Shown here piece by piece: positions 7,136 through 8,019 of a DNA stretch of 8,019 nt; positions within the stretch are counted from its first letter, which is position 1, and each line of letters starts with the position of its first letter. The notes beneath the pieces are model-generated. The model was not told the origin of the DNA. It made no database searches and was given only the letters and a program-made list of their open reading frames with translations. The stretch spans positions 1 to 8,019 of the forward strand of contig JAUPLZ010000131.1 in NCBI GenBank assembly GCA_030836705.1, read 5' to 3'. The position numbers were made by a program, and so were the translations under genes. The stretch comes from Campylobacterota bacterium. Its GTDB lineage: Bacteria; Campylobacterota; Campylobacteria; Campylobacterales; SZUA-545.

Positions 7136-7144
7136 TGCTACAAT
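7136..7144 (+). promoter_or_regulatory. extended -10 promoter of the 81-residue unknown gene
   Basis: The plus strand reads TGCTACAAT, an extended -10 (TGn plus TACAAT). The expected start near 7151 gives a leader of about 24 nt. It is divergent from the mnmG promoter, with the two -10 elements about 32 bp apart, so the promoters may compete or share a regulator. Confidence 0.55.
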
Positions 7145-7174
7145 AATCCCCAAATATATTTTTAAAGCATAGGT

Positions 7175-7420
7175 ATGAATCAAAGTATAGGTTTAGAACT
7201 TGAAAGTGTCTTAAGCGAGCTTCAAAGATTAAGTGAAGTTGTTGCCAAAAAAGAGAGAGAGCTAAATAAAGTAAAAGATATTTACTTGACTCAAGTCGGG
7301 AGTGAAAGCTTCGAACTTGTAGTAAATGACCAAATTTTCACACTCGAAAAAAATGACCTTGAAGTATTAATCGAACAGATAAAAGAGCTAGGATTGTTGA
7401 ATAAAAATAAAATCCATTGA
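7175..7420 (+). CDS. small unknown protein with predicted coiled coil, 81 residues
   Basis: I do not recognise this protein. Residues about 5-37 are rich in Leu, Glu and Lys in a heptad-like pattern (LESVLSELQRLSEVVAKKER), suggesting a long amphipathic helix or coiled coil. A short strand-like part follows (about 44-57: SFELVVNDQIFTLE), then a second helix (about 59-73: LEVLIEQIKELGLL). It has no signal peptide, membrane helix or cysteine, so it is probably cytoplasmic and may oligomerise or bind a partner. The start is ATG 7175; the only ribosome-site match is a poor AGG one base before it, so initiation may be weak or near-leaderless. The divergent extended -10 at 7136-7144 supports it being a real gene. 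It is transcribed away from mnmG and ends 157 bp before the antitoxin start. Confidence 0.7.
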   Translation: MNQSIGLELESVLSELQRLSEVVAKKERELNKVKDIYLTQVGSESFELVVNDQIFTLEKNDLEVLIEQIKELGLLNKNKIH

Positions 7421-7448
7421 GTTCTTACTTTTTTGTAGAGAGATTTTC

Positions 7449-7454
7449 TATACT
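7449..7454 (+). promoter_or_regulatory. possible -10 element for the antitoxin gene
   Basis: TATACT lies about 125 bp before the antitoxin ATG, inside the toxin remnant. A poor -35 candidate, TTACTT (about 7425-7430), stands 18 bp upstream. If the original higBA promoter was lost with the toxin 5' end, transcription would have to come from here, from a site nearer the gene, or from the upstream gene. Weak evidence. Confidence 0.25.
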
Positions 7455-7564
7455 CCATACGCCCAACACCAATTATCCTAAAAATTCCTCTTTCGTTTCA
7501 CTCATTTGTTAAAAAAACTCAAAAGACACCCAAAAAAGATATAGAAATAGCACTAAAAAGAAAA

Positions 7565-7570
7565 AAGGAG
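7565..7570 (+). promoter_or_regulatory. ribosome binding site of the antitoxin gene, decides its start
   Basis: AAGGAG lies seven bases before ATG 7578 but only one base before the in-frame TTG 7572, so the ATG is the start. The site is inside the toxin reading frame. Confidence 0.8.
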
Positions 7571-7577
7571 CTTGAAA

Positions 7578-7871
7578 ATGGAAACTAGACCGTCATTTAA
7601 AGATTTTAAATCAAAAGCACTTTCTAATGAAAATGTAAAAAAAGAGTACGACTTATTAGAAGAGAGATATAAAATAATAGATATGATTATCTCTATGAGA
7701 AAGGCAGCAGGTTTGACACAAGAAGAGATAGCCGCTGCACTTCATACTAGCAAGAGCAACATATCAAGATTAGAGAGTCATAATTATACTTCATCCCCTA
7801 AACTCTCTACGCTCATGGAGTATGCCCGCGCATCAGGGCATAAGCTAGAGTTGCACTTTAAAAAGGTTTAG
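7578..7871 (+). CDS. HigA-type antitoxin, XRE/HTH_3 transcriptional regulator
   Basis: Small DNA-binding protein of 97 residues. An N-terminal helical part (about 7-32: FKDFKSKAL, then VKKEYDLLEERY) is typical of antitoxins paired with Gp49/HigB toxins. It is followed by a helix-turn-helix of the Cro/C1 class at about 36-90. The key stretches are RKAAGLTQEEIAAAL (41-55) and the recognition helix TSKSNISRLES (57-67). The C-terminal ASGHKLELHFKK is the usual short strand ending. Such proteins neutralise the toxin and repress their own operon. Here the toxin gene before it appears reduced to a 3' remnant, so this is probably an orphan antitoxin. It may persist as a free regulator or protect against a related toxin elsewhere. 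Start ATG 7578 follows AAGGAG at seven bases. The coding sequence is intact, which argues against very old decay. Confidence 0.88.
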   Translation: METRPSFKDFKSKALSNENVKKEYDLLEERYKIIDMIISMRKAAGLTQEEIAAALHTSKSNISRLESHNYTSSPKLSTLMEYARASGHKLELHFKKV

Positions 7872-8019
7872 CCATAACACTTATAAGCTTGTTTGTTCTA
7901 CCAGCCGGTCTACATTCACCCCCAGTCCGACCATGTGACTCTACGAATGCTTTAACATCATCGGTGCAACAAACCCCTTTTGGGTTAGACTTTTCGCAAA
8001 ACGATTTGCCTCTTGCGAT
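7858..8019 (-). CDS. unknown Cys-containing protein, C-terminal 53 residues (5' part outside window)
   Basis: An uninterrupted minus-strand frame runs from the window edge to TAA at 7858-7860. It encodes 53 residues with four cysteines (C8, C17, C18, C36 in visible numbering), in FCEKSNPKGVCCTDD and GECRPAGRTNKL, and ends VMAKPF. I do not recognise the family. The Cys spacing could be a small metal-binding or disulfide-stabilised C-terminal domain. It overlaps the antitoxin gene tail-to-tail by 14 bp, which is compatible with two genuine convergent genes. Base composition is visibly richer in G+C than its neighbours, notably around 7900-7935, which may indicate recent acquisition. The gene is too short here to judge coding status firmly, and an open frame of this length could occur by chance. 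Confidence 0.5.
   Translation of the reverse strand: MARGKSFCEKSNPKGVCCTDDVKAFVESHGRTGGECRPAGRTNKLISVMAKPF

Larger units (their letters stand above)
7439..7588 (+). pseudogene. 3' remnant of a HigB/Gp49-type (RelE superfamily) toxin gene
   Basis: This open frame has no start codon. After an in-frame TAG at 7436-7438 it encodes 49 residues. The last 29 (from H21) read like the C-terminus of phage-derived Gp49-like/HigB mRNA-interferase toxins: FHSFVKKTQKTPKKDIEIA, then LKRKKELENGN and a stop. The frame ends at 7588, overlapping the antitoxin ATG at 7578 by 11 bases, the usual toxin-before-antitoxin arrangement of higBA loci. Full-length toxins of this family are about 100-120 residues, and only about 19 bp separate this frame from the end of the upstream gene. 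The first two thirds of the toxin are therefore missing rather than simply frameshifted. Residues 1-20 of the frame do not clearly match the family and may be scrambled sequence. The remnant still supplies the antitoxin's ribosome binding site. Inference from motif recognition only. Confidence 0.65.

Noticed and set aside
7421..7500. Alternative frames upstream of the toxin remnant, one reading REIFYTPYAQHQ, which might be a frameshifted middle part of the toxin.
   Set aside because: The resemblance to the RIFY-type segment of RelE-family toxins is too slight, and the space available is too short for a full gene with only frameshifts.

Overview
The window is AT-rich and reads as chromosome of a member of the Campylobacterota (Epsilonproteobacteria), most likely Campylobacter or a close relative. 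Three things point there: an HsrA/CosR-type response regulator, a petABC operon encoding a cytochrome bc complex with a di-haem PetC, and mnmG directly upstream of petABC, a neighbourhood I recall from Campylobacter genomes. The assignment rests on recognising families by eye, not on a search.

Layout. Positions 1-466 (minus) hold the N-terminal two thirds of an OmpR-family response regulator, cut by the window edge. Positions 544-2304 (minus) encode a cytoplasmic c-di-GMP protein with the order EAL, CBS pair, GGDEF. Positions 2424-5120 (minus) are petA-petB-petC, tightly packed in that transcription order and followed by an 11-bp hairpin. Positions 5217-7070 (minus) encode the tRNA-modifying enzyme MnmG. 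A 104-bp divergent promoter region separates mnmG from an 81-residue unknown protein on the plus strand (7175-7420). Positions 7439-7588 hold what looks like the leftover 3' end of a HigB/Gp49-type toxin gene. It overlaps an intact HigA-type antitoxin gene (7578-7871). The window ends in the 3' part of a cysteine-containing unknown gene on the minus strand (7858-8019), which overlaps the antitoxin tail-to-tail.

How the genes work together. PetA (Rieske), PetB (cytochrome b) and PetC (di-haem cytochrome c) form one quinol:cytochrome c oxidoreductase. The Rieske cluster-binding loop lacks the serine and tyrosine that raise the redox potential in ubiquinol-oxidising complexes, which fits a menaquinol-driven chain. 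The response regulator and the c-di-GMP protein are separate regulatory genes. The left 7 kb is core-genome material. The right 0.6 kb looks accessory, with a decayed toxin-antitoxin locus and an unrecognised partial gene.

I found no tRNA, rRNA, CRISPR array, insertion sequence or replication origin. No gene-free stretch exceeds 300 bases. The most notable points are the orphaned antitoxin with its toxin remnant, the Rieske loop substitutions, and the intact phosphorylation site in a regulator family known for lacking one. I did not see a clearly new multi-gene system.
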